From: JBBCJM01 sp037190175 | GTDB lineage: Bacteria > Pseudomonadota > Alphaproteobacteria > Rhodobacterales > Rhodobacteraceae | NCBI GenBank assembly: GCA_037190175.1 | Contig: JBBCJM010000272.1 | Span: 1-14,118 of the forward strand | Reading direction: 5' to 3' | DNA length: 14,118 nt | Part shown: positions 6,926-12,276 of the stretch, piece by piece | Layout: every line of letters starts with the position of its first letter | Numbering within the stretch: the first letter of the stretch is position 1 | Translations under genes and position numbers: made by a program | Notes under the pieces: model-generated | What the model saw: the letters and a program-made list of their open reading frames with translations, nothing else | Told to the model about the DNA's origin: nothing | Databases searched by the model: none

Positions 6926-7801
6926 TCAGGCCGCCTGCCTCTCGTAGATGCCGAAGCTGATCCCCATCGCCTTCAGCCAGCGCCGATAGGCGATGGAGCT
7001 GGCATCGGCGCGGGTGGGCAGTTCGTAGGTCGGGTCCAGCGGCAGCAGCGCGGGGCGCTGGTTCTCCAGGATCACCCGGTCCTGCAGGAAGATGCCCTGC
7101 TGGAAGTCGATCACGTCGGCCGGGTGGTTCTCGGGGTCGAAGATCGCCAGCGGCATGTAGGCCTGGCAACTGGTCTCGGTCAGCGGCTGGATGAAGACGC
7201 AGATCGCATCGTTGCGGCTGGGGTCGACGTTGGTGTTCTTGTAGAGCATCACGCTGAAGGGCGACATGATCCGGTACTGGTATTGCGTCATCTGCCCGCC
7301 CTTGGCCGCCTTCGAGGCGGCGGGCTGGAAGAAGGTGCAGTCCACCGCCCAGATCTCGTCCACGTCCTTGCGGTGCTCGGTGCGGTAGGCCAGCACCTCG
7401 GTCCGGTCGGTCGCGCCCAAGGTGTCGACATGGATGAACGAGAAATGCGCCATGTCGAGGAAGTTCTCGACGATCCGGTAGGGGCTGGTGTTGACCCCCA
7501 CGCTGCCGCAGCCGGTGACGATGCGGTCGGGCTCGGCAAATTCGGCGATCTCGGGCAGCGGCCGGGTGGGGGTGCCCAGGGTGGTGAAGACGCAGCAGTA
7601 GCGCACCTGCACGGGCAGCGCGCGGCCGGGGTTGCCGTCGGCGTCCAGTTCGGCGACCGCATAGTCGGCCTCGCCGGTGCGGCTGACGCGGACGGGCTGG
7701 CCCAGCACCAGCGTGTCGCGATGCGCGCCGGGGGCGATCTGGCCCTGCCAGCCGCAGGCGATCCATTCGTTGCGGACAACCGGGTCGGTGGTCGCAGCCA
7801 T
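6926..7801 (-). CDS. Rieske-less mononuclear-iron oxygenase subunit (NdmC-like)
   Basis: A 291-residue catalytic half of a Rieske non-heme iron oxygenase. Residues 11-40 (NEWIACGWQG, LVLGQPVRVS) match the usual start of such enzymes, but the stretch that should carry CxH and CxxH is missing: the chain goes from LDADGNPGRALP straight to VRYCCVFTTLG. The iron site is intact: NFLDMAHFSFIH gives Asp116 (bridging), His119 and His124, and QDRVILENQRP supplies the third ligand, Asp241. The C-terminal SIAYRRWLKAMG resembles N-demethylases of the NdmA/NdmB type as I remember them. It needs a Rieske partner in trans, presumably the product of the gene 25 bases upstream. The start is ATG at 7801-7799 with GGAG upstream; an extension to 7945 would overlap the Rieske gene and has no homology. 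Likely reaction: O2-dependent hydroxylation or demethylation, substrate unknown. Confidence 0.85.
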   Translation of the reverse strand: MAATTDPVVRNEWIACGWQGQIAPGAHRDTLVLGQPVRVSRTGEADYAVAELDADGNPGRALPVQVRYCCVFTTLGTPTRPLPEIAEFAEPDRIVTGCGSVGVNTSPYRIVENFLDMAHFSFIHVDTLGATDRTEVLAYRTEHRKDVDEIWAVDCTFFQPAASKAAKGGQMTQYQYRIMSPFSVMLYKNTNVDPSRNDAICVFIQPLTETSCQAYMPLAIFDPENHPADVIDFQQGIFLQDRVILENQRPALLPLDPTYELPTRADASSIAYRRWLKAMGISFGIYERQAA

Positions 7802-7826
7802 GGGTGGTCTCCGTATGAAGGGGGCG

Positions 7827-8489
7827 TCAGAGGGTTTCGATCGCGGTGCGCAGCGCCACGATCCGGCGCACCAGGTCGTGGCGGCCCTGCGCCGTGGCCG
7901 CGCCCGGGCCGCGGGCGGTGAAATGGATGCCGGTGGCCCCGGCATCGACGGGTTGCAGGGCCGCGGCGACGACGGTTCCGTCCTCCAGCCGCACGGTCGG
8001 CACCGGCCCTTCGCCGGTCTCGCCCCATTCCGCCAGGCCCGCGGCCAGCGCGGCGCGCGCGGCCTCGGCCGGTCGGGCCAGGTAGATGCTGCGCAGCGCG
8101 GTCCAGCCCTCGTCGGCGCCCAGGTCGGGCAGCGCGGCTTCCGGCTCGCGCGCCAGGTTCGCCCAGACCAGGCCGTACCGGCTCTCGGCGCAGTAGCGTG
8201 TCGCGCAGATCGTCTTCGGCGGCACCAGGTCGGGATGGGCGGGGATCACCGTGCACTGGCCGTCGGGCGCATAGCCCCAGCCGTGGTAGATGCAGCGCAG
8301 CCGGTCGCCCTCGACGAAGCCCAGGCTCAGGCGCATCCCGCGGTGGGGGCAGCGGTCCTCCCAGGCGTTGATCGCACCCGAGGCGCTGCGCCACAGCGCG
8401 ACCGGCTGGTCGTGGACCTTCACCGGGTTGCTGGAGGCGGGGCGGATCTGGCTGTCCAGCGCCACCGCGCTCCACTGGTCGAGAGCCAT
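7827..8489 (-). CDS. Stand-alone Rieske [2Fe-2S] protein, electron-transfer half of a split oxygenase
   Basis: A 220-residue protein with a full Rieske domain: Cys47-Pro-His49 in EDRCPHRGMRLSLG and Cys66-Ile-Tyr-His69 in CIYHGWGY, followed by ESRYGLVWANL at 103-113. This is the oxygenase-type domain, not a small ferredoxin. Beyond residue 115 there are about 105 more residues without D-x2-H-x4-H, so no mononuclear iron site; yet LQPVDAGATGIHFTARGP (about 178-195) and RHDLVRRIVALRTAIE resemble the last strand and helix of oxygenase catalytic domains. I chose ATG 8489-8487 because CGGAG lies six bases before it. A TTG at 8519 would add ten residues but has no ribosome site. First gene of the operon. 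Proposed role: pass electrons from the VanB-type reductase to the Rieske-less partner encoded next. Confidence 0.87.
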   Translation of the reverse strand: MALDQWSAVALDSQIRPASSNPVKVHDQPVALWRSASGAINAWEDRCPHRGMRLSLGFVEGDRLRCIYHGWGYAPDGQCTVIPAHPDLVPPKTICATRYCAESRYGLVWANLAREPEAALPDLGADEGWTALRSIYLARPAEAARAALAAGLAEWGETGEGPVPTVRLEDGTVVAAALQPVDAGATGIHFTARGPGAATAQGRHDLVRRIVALRTAIETL

Positions 8490-8541
8490 GCCAATCTCCG
8501 TTGCGTCGGGCTGCGTCAATCGCGGGGCAGGTTACGAAGGC

Positions 8542-8570
8542 TTGCCGCAGGCTGCATAGACGGGTATTTT
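8542..8570 (+). promoter_or_regulatory. Candidate promoter of the lysR gene
   Basis: TTGCCG (8542-8547) and TATTTT (8565-8570) are separated by exactly 17 bases and lie 31 bases before the lysR ATG. They are a reasonable sigma-70 type -35/-10 pair in an otherwise GC-rich gap. The -10 end overlaps the inverted repeat at 8569-8585. No clear -10 box for the opposite operon promoter could be picked out, although TTGAAC at 8585-8580 on the minus strand could be its -35. Confidence 0.4.
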
Positions 8571-8595
8571 GAAACATACGTTCAAGATACTCGAA
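8569..8595. promoter_or_regulatory. Candidate LysR operator: overlapping inverted repeats
   Basis: TTGAA (8569-8573), seven bases, TTCAA (8581-8585) forms a dyad of the T-N11-A type bound by LysR regulators. The same TTCAA pairs with TCGAA at 8591-8595 to form a second, imperfect dyad. It lies between the divergent lysR and oxygenase genes and is the only AT-rich patch in the gap. It overlaps the presumed lysR promoter, which would allow autorepression while controlling the operon. Confidence 0.45.
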
Positions 8596-8600
8596 CACCG

Positions 8601-9545
8601 ATGAACCTCGAGGACATCACCGTCTTCCTCCAGATCGCGGCCGAGGGTTCGCTCTCGGGTGCGGCGCGGGCCTCCTATCGCCCCAAGGCCACGATCAGCC
8701 ACCAGTTGCGGCGGCTGGAGGAGGAGATCGGCGCCCCCCTCTTCGTGCGCTCGGCCAACCGGCTGGTGCTGAGCCAGGCGGGGACGGATTTCCTGGAACA
8801 CGCCCGGAACATCCGCCGCGCCTGCGAACGCGGGCTCGACAGCGCCCGCCACAGCCAGAAGGAGGCGCAGGGCCGGCTGCGCATCGGCTCGACCGGCGAG
8901 TTCGCCTCGAACCTGATCGCGCCCCTGATCCTGCATTTCGCCCGCCACAACCCTGATCTGCGGCTGGACGTGTCGGTCGTGCGCTCGGGCCTGCTGCTGA
9001 GCTCGCGCGAGAGTTTCGACTGCCTGCTCTACATGGGCGAGCCGCCGATGCCCCAGGTGGCCGAGATGACCGGCCGGCTGCTGGGCCGGTTCTCGTTCGG
9101 GCTCTATTGCAGCCCGGGCTATCTGGCCCGCACCCCCGCGCCCGGCGCCCCCAACGAACTGCGCGGCCATGACCTGCTGACCTACCACAACGGCGAGACC
9201 GTCGTGCTGTGGGAGCTGCGCAACGGCCGCCAGGAGTTCAGCCTGCATCCCGCCCCCAAGCTGCTGAGCAACGACTACTGGGTGATCAAGCTCTCGGCGA
9301 TCCACGACCACGGAATCTGCTTCGTTCCCAACTTCTTCGCCAAGATGGAGGTGGAGAAGGGACTGCTGGTCCCGGTGCTGCCGGACTGGAGTTCGCGTGA
9401 AATTCCCCTCTACGCGCTCTATGCCAGCCACCGCCTGCGCAACACGCATCTGATGGCCCTGGTGAACTCGCTGACCGACAACTTCGGCGAGGTGCAGAGC
9501 TATCTCTATACCGCAACGGTCGACGAGAACCTTAAACAGAAATGA
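8601..9545 (+). CDS. LysR-family transcriptional regulator
   Basis: A 314-residue protein with a classic LysR plan. The winged helix-turn-helix fills residues 1-60: MNLEDITVFLQIAAEGSLSG, then AARASYRPKATISHQLRRLEEEIGAPLFVR, then LSQAGTDFL. A linker helix (about 65-85) follows, then the periplasmic-binding-protein-like effector domain starting near GRLRIGSTGEFASNL. It is transcribed away from the oxygenase operon, with only 111 bases between the starts, the usual arrangement for a LysR protein that controls its divergent neighbour in response to substrate or an intermediate. The ATG at 8601 lacks a good Shine-Dalgarno match, so the mRNA may have a short or weak leader. The effector is unknown. 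It ends just before a convergent tRNA gene. Confidence 0.93.
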   Translation: MNLEDITVFLQIAAEGSLSGAARASYRPKATISHQLRRLEEEIGAPLFVRSANRLVLSQAGTDFLEHARNIRRACERGLDSARHSQKEAQGRLRIGSTGEFASNLIAPLILHFARHNPDLRLDVSVVRSGLLLSSRESFDCLLYMGEPPMPQVAEMTGRLLGRFSFGLYCSPGYLARTPAPGAPNELRGHDLLTYHNGETVVLWELRNGRQEFSLHPAPKLLSNDYWVIKLSAIHDHGICFVPNFFAKMEVEKGLLVPVLPDWSSREIPLYALYASHRLRNTHLMALVNSLTDNFGEVQSYLYTATVDENLKQK

Positions 9546-9571
9546 CGTCCCGGCGGCCCGGTGCTCGGCCC

Positions 9572-9609
9572 CCGGAAACCTCCGGCAGGGCCATGGCGGC
9601 TTTCCGCCA
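9572..9609. terminator. Two small hairpins between convergent lysR and tRNA-Thr
   Basis: In the 90-base gap after lysR, CCGGA-AACC-TCCGG (9572-9585) and TGGCGG-CTTT-CCGCCA (9594-9609) can fold. Neither is followed by a convincing T-run on either strand. They are weak terminator candidates for the tRNA transcript and for lysR. Confidence 0.25.
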
Positions 9610-9635
9610 AGCCTCTGGTTCCAACGGAAGGGAAA

Positions 9636-9710
<75 letters not shown>

Positions 9711-9747
9711 GCCGGGTGTCCGGGGCGATTGCGGCCGGACGGGCGGG

Positions 9748-9776
9748 GGAATAGCTGCCTTCGGGGGCTTGTGCAA
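9748..9776 (-). promoter_or_regulatory. Candidate promoter for tRNA-Thr
   Basis: On the minus strand TTGCAC (9776-9771) is followed after 17 bases by TATTCC (9753-9748), about 38 bases before the tRNA 5' end. Spacing and distance suit a sigma-70 promoter. Confidence 0.45.
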
Positions 9777-9852
9777 GTGCTTCTTCCGCCGAGCGGCACC
9801 GCCGCCGCCGGGGCGATATGGACCCGGGCCGGGCGCTGGGGTAGAGATTGCC

Positions 9853-10014
9853 ATGGCCGACAGCCCCCGCCCCGATCCGCCGCCCCGCGCCCCCGCCCCG
9901 CCGCCCCCCTCGCGCGAGGATCGGCTGAAGGCGGCGCTCAAGGCGAACATGGCGCGGCGCAAGGCCCAGGCGCGGGCCCGGGCGGCGGCAGAGAACAACG
10001 ACAACAACGAGTGA
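9853..10014 (+). CDS. Small proline- and basic-rich protein upstream of murA
   Basis: A 53-residue protein in two parts: a Pro-rich N-terminus (PRPDPPPRAPAPPPPS, about residues 5-20) and a basic, Ala-rich helix (REDRLKAALKANMARRKAQA, then RARAAAE, about 21-46) with an Asn-rich end. It has no signal peptide or membrane span. The gene ends 7 bases before the murA ATG, so its stop region carries the murA ribosome site (GAGGCAGG) and the two are probably co-transcribed. I recall small proteins of this kind ahead of murA in Rhodobacteraceae, but no function is known to me. The basic helix could bind RNA or a membrane surface (speculative). The ribosome site before its ATG is weak. Confidence 0.65.
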   Translation: MADSPRPDPPPRAPAPPPPSREDRLKAALKANMARRKAQARARAAAENNDNNE

Positions 10015-10021
10015 GGCAGGC

Positions 10022-11290
10022 ATGGATCAGATCATCGTCCGCGGCAACGGCGCGCTGCATGGCACCATCCCGATCGCCGGGGCCAAGAACGCCTGCCTCA
10101 CGCTCATGCCCGCCACGCTGCTGACCGACCAGCCGCTGACGCTGACCAATACGCCGAGGCTTTCCGACATCCGCACCATGACGCTGCTTCTCCAATCGCT
10201 GGGGGCCGAGGTCGCCAGCCTGCAGGGCGGGCAGGTGCTGGCGCTGTCGTCCCATGCGCTGACCTCGCACAAGGCCGACTACGACATCGTGCGCAAGATG
10301 CGGGCCTCGATCCTGGTCCTCGGCCCCTTGCTGGCCCGCGACGGGCAGGCGGTGGTCTCGCTGCCCGGGGGCTGCGCCATCGGCGCCCGGCCGGTGGACC
10401 TGCACCTGAAGGCGCTGGAGGCGATGGGGGCGGAACTGGACCTGCGCGAGGGCTATGTCCATGCCCGCGCGCCCTCGGGCCGGCTGAAGGGCGCGGTGGT
10501 CGAATTCCCCTTCGTCTCGGTCGGCGCCACCGAGAACGCTCTGCTGGCCGCCACCCTGGCCCGCGGCACCACGGTATTGCAGAACGCGGCGCGGGAGCCG
10601 GAGATCGTCGACCTCGCCCGCTGCCTGCGCGCCATGGGGGCGCGGATCGCCGGCGAAGGCACCGAGCGGATCGAGATCGAGGGGGTGGATGCCCTGGGCG
10701 GCGCCACCCACCGGGTGGTGGCGGACCGCATCGAGCTCGGCACCTACATGCTGGCCCCGGCGATCTGCGGCGGCGAGGTGGAATGCCTGGGCGGGCGGCT
10801 GGACCTGGTGGCGGCCTTCGCCGAGAAGCTGGATGCCGCGGGCGTCAGCGTCACCCAGACGCAGGAGGGGCTGAAGGTCAGCCGCAGGAACGGCCGCGTG
10901 CGGGCGGTCGATGTGGCGACCGAACCCTTCCCCGGCTTTCCCACCGACCTGCAGGCGCAGATGATGGCGCTGCTGGCCACCGCCGAGGGGGTCTCGGTGC
11001 TGGAGGAGCGGATCTTCGAGAACCGCTTCATGCACGCGCCGGAATTGATGCGGATGGGGGCGCGGATCGAGGTGCATGGCGGCACCGCCACGGTCACGGG
11101 GGTGGAACGCCTGCGCGGCGCCCCGGTGATGGCGACCGACCTGCGGGCCTCGGTCTCGCTGATCCTGGCCGGGCTGGCGGCGGAGGGGGAGACGGTGGTC
11201 AGCCGCGTCTACCACCTCGACCGCGGCTACGAGCGGGTGGAGGAGAAGCTGCGCGCGGTGGGGGCGCAGATCGAACGGGTGGCGGCGTGA
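10022..11290 (+). CDS. murA: UDP-N-acetylglucosamine 1-carboxyvinyltransferase MurA
   Basis: A 422-residue protein, the usual MurA length. It catalyses the first committed step of peptidoglycan synthesis in the cytoplasm, transferring enolpyruvate from phosphoenolpyruvate to the 3'-OH of UDP-GlcNAc. It opens MDQIIVRGNGALHGTIPIAG with the conserved Lys22-Asn23 in GAKNA. The catalytic loop LPGGCAIGARPVDLH carries Cys118, the residue attacked by fosfomycin, so the enzyme is expected to be of the sensitive Cys type. Further landmarks are VSVGATENALLAA, PFPGFPTDLQAQ, ENRFMHAPELMRMGA and a C-terminal ATDLRASVSLILAGLAAEG. The start at 10022 follows GAGGCAGG; the stop overlaps the next start as GTGA. 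No oddities seen. Confidence 0.98.
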   Translation: MDQIIVRGNGALHGTIPIAGAKNACLTLMPATLLTDQPLTLTNTPRLSDIRTMTLLLQSLGAEVASLQGGQVLALSSHALTSHKADYDIVRKMRASILVLGPLLARDGQAVVSLPGGCAIGARPVDLHLKALEAMGAELDLREGYVHARAPSGRLKGAVVEFPFVSVGATENALLAATLARGTTVLQNAAREPEIVDLARCLRAMGARIAGEGTERIEIEGVDALGGATHRVVADRIELGTYMLAPAICGGEVECLGGRLDLVAAFAEKLDAAGVSVTQTQEGLKVSRRNGRVRAVDVATEPFPGFPTDLQAQMMALLATAEGVSVLEERIFENRFMHAPELMRMGARIEVHGGTATVTGVERLRGAPVMATDLRASVSLILAGLAAEGETVVSRVYHLDRGYERVEEKLRAVGAQIERVAA

Positions 11291-11766
11291 GCGACGCGCG
11301 GTTCGAGGACGGTGCCGAGCGGCCCTTGGCGCTGGGCGCCCGGGACGCCGATGACCTGGCGGTGATCTCGGCGCTTTGCCAGGACGCGGTGCTGGGGGTC
11401 GCCGACATGACCTGGCAGCGGCGGCAGCGGCGCTTCGTGGCGCTCTTGAACCGCTTCCGCTGGGAGGACCGCGCGGTGGCCGAAAGCGCCCGGCGGCCCT
11501 ACGAACGGGTGCGCTCGCTGCTGAGGGTCGAAGGCGTGCTGGCGGTGCGCACCCAGGGCATCGACCGGCGCGACCGCGACATGGTGCTGTCGCTGCTGTC
11601 GCTGGAGTGGCAGCCGGGCGAGGACGGCGCCGGCCGGCTGGTGCTGGTGCTGGCGGGCGACGGCGCGGTGGCGCTGGAGGCCGAGATGCTGGAGGTCACC
11701 CTGCGCGACGTGACCCGCCCCTACCGCGCCCCCTCGGGCAAGGCGCCCCGCCACCCGGAGGCGTGA
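11287..11766 (+). CDS. DUF2948 family protein
   Basis: A 159-residue soluble protein starting with GTG at 11287, whose GTGA overlaps the murA stop and indicates coupled translation. It reads VSDARFEDGAERPLALGARD, then ADDLAVISALCQDAVLGVADM, MTWQRRQRRFVALLNRFRWED, a block YERVRSLLRVEGVLAVRTQG, DMVLSLLSLEW, and ends in ALEAEMLEVTLRDVTRPY. This pattern matches my memory of the DUF2948 family found next to murA in alphaproteobacteria. No catalytic motif, signal peptide or membrane span is seen. Its job is unknown; the constant linkage to murA hints at cell-envelope work but proves nothing. Confidence 0.85.
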   Translation: MSDARFEDGAERPLALGARDADDLAVISALCQDAVLGVADMTWQRRQRRFVALLNRFRWEDRAVAESARRPYERVRSLLRVEGVLAVRTQGIDRRDRDMVLSLLSLEWQPGEDGAGRLVLVLAGDGAVALEAEMLEVTLRDVTRPYRAPSGKAPRHPEA

Positions 11767-11810
11767 CGGAGGCCTCCCGCCCCCCTCGGCCTGCGGGCGT
11801 TGGGCCGGGC

Positions 11811-11926
11811 AAGGGGGGCAAAGCCCCCCTTGGACCCCCCGCTTTGCCCTTCCTGCTGGCGTTGTGCCGGTGGCTGGTCCCGGGGCGCTGCCCCGGACCC
11901 CGGGATATTTTCAGCACCAAAGAAAG
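11811..11926. repeat. Hairpin-rich intergenic repeat, REP-like, possibly terminating
   Basis: The 239-base gap between the DUF2948 gene and slyX holds no gene but two strong hairpins. The first is a perfect 9-bp stem AAGGGGGGC-AAA-GCCCCCCTT at 11811-11831. The second is CCGGGGC-GCT-GCCCCGG at 11880-11896, followed by CCCCGGGATATTTTC (11898-11912) and CACCAAAGAAAG. I recognise this composition, a GC hairpin then CCCGGGATATTT and an AAAGAA tail, from many Rhodobacteraceae intergenic regions. It sits between convergent genes (DUF2948 on plus, slyX on minus), where it could act as a two-way terminator. There is no long T-run. Confidence 0.45.
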
Positions 11927-12005
11927 CGGTCTGGGGAGTGGAGAACCGCAAACGGGTTCCTTCGGTGCCACCTGTCCCGTGGGGGATACCGGGGGGGAGC
12001 GTCCG

Positions 12006-12206
12006 CTACCAATGCGGCGGGCGCTGGTCGGCCAGGGGCACGCCGCCGCCAGCGTCCAGTTCCCGCTCCGCCTCGCGCTGCATCAGCATCGCCAGCCGCC
12101 GCTCCAGCCGCTCGCTGAGCGCCGCAAGCCTGGCGACCTCGGCGCTCAGTTCCTCCACCGTGCGGTCGAGATATGCGATGCGTTCCTCCAATGCCTGCCG
12201 GTCCAT
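12006..12206 (-). CDS. slyX: SlyX family protein
   Basis: A 66-residue protein that is almost wholly one coiled coil: MDRQALEERIAYLDRTVEEL then SAEVARLAALSERLERRLAML (about residues 3-46). It is followed by a short linker and the C-terminal PLADQRPPHW. The ELEERIAYLDRTVEELS-type start and the PPH(Y/W) ending are marks of SlyX, a small cytoplasmic protein found widely in proteobacteria but without an established molecular role. Size is normal (66-75). It is divergent from hisS with 70 bases between the starts and convergent with the murA block. The ribosome site is modest (GGACGG, close to the ATG at 12206). Confidence 0.85.
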   Translation of the reverse strand: MDRQALEERIAYLDRTVEELSAEVARLAALSERLERRLAMLMQREAERELDAGGGVPLADQRPPHW

Positions 12207-12276
12207 GGCCCCGTCCGTCTTGCCGCCCTCTCCCCCATCCGATACATCGCCCGGCGAAGGCTGTCACAGGGTTCCC

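Noticed and set aside
5322..7766. A single 814-codon minus-strand frame suggesting a GST/oxygenase-reductase fusion
   Set aside because: Only its last 323 codons look like protein; upstream it is an off-frame reading of the GST and oxygenase genes, and TGATG at 6291-6295 marks the real start.
7802..7945. N-terminal extension of the iron-domain oxygenase to an ATG at 7945
   Set aside because: It would overlap the Rieske gene, is Pro/Arg-rich and unlike any oxygenase start, and lacks Rieske ligands; ATG 7801 has a ribosome site and the family N-terminus.
8490..8519. TTG start at 8519 for the Rieske protein
   Set aside because: No Shine-Dalgarno sequence precedes it, while ATG 8489 has CGGAG at ideal spacing.
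11811..11831. Perfect hairpin as a classical rho-independent terminator
   Set aside because: No T-run follows on either strand, so I list it as a repeat/hairpin element only.
11800..12276. In-frame upstream extension of HisRS to 11800
   Set aside because: It reads through the hairpin repeat and antisense to slyX; the HisRS N-terminus fits ATG 12277.
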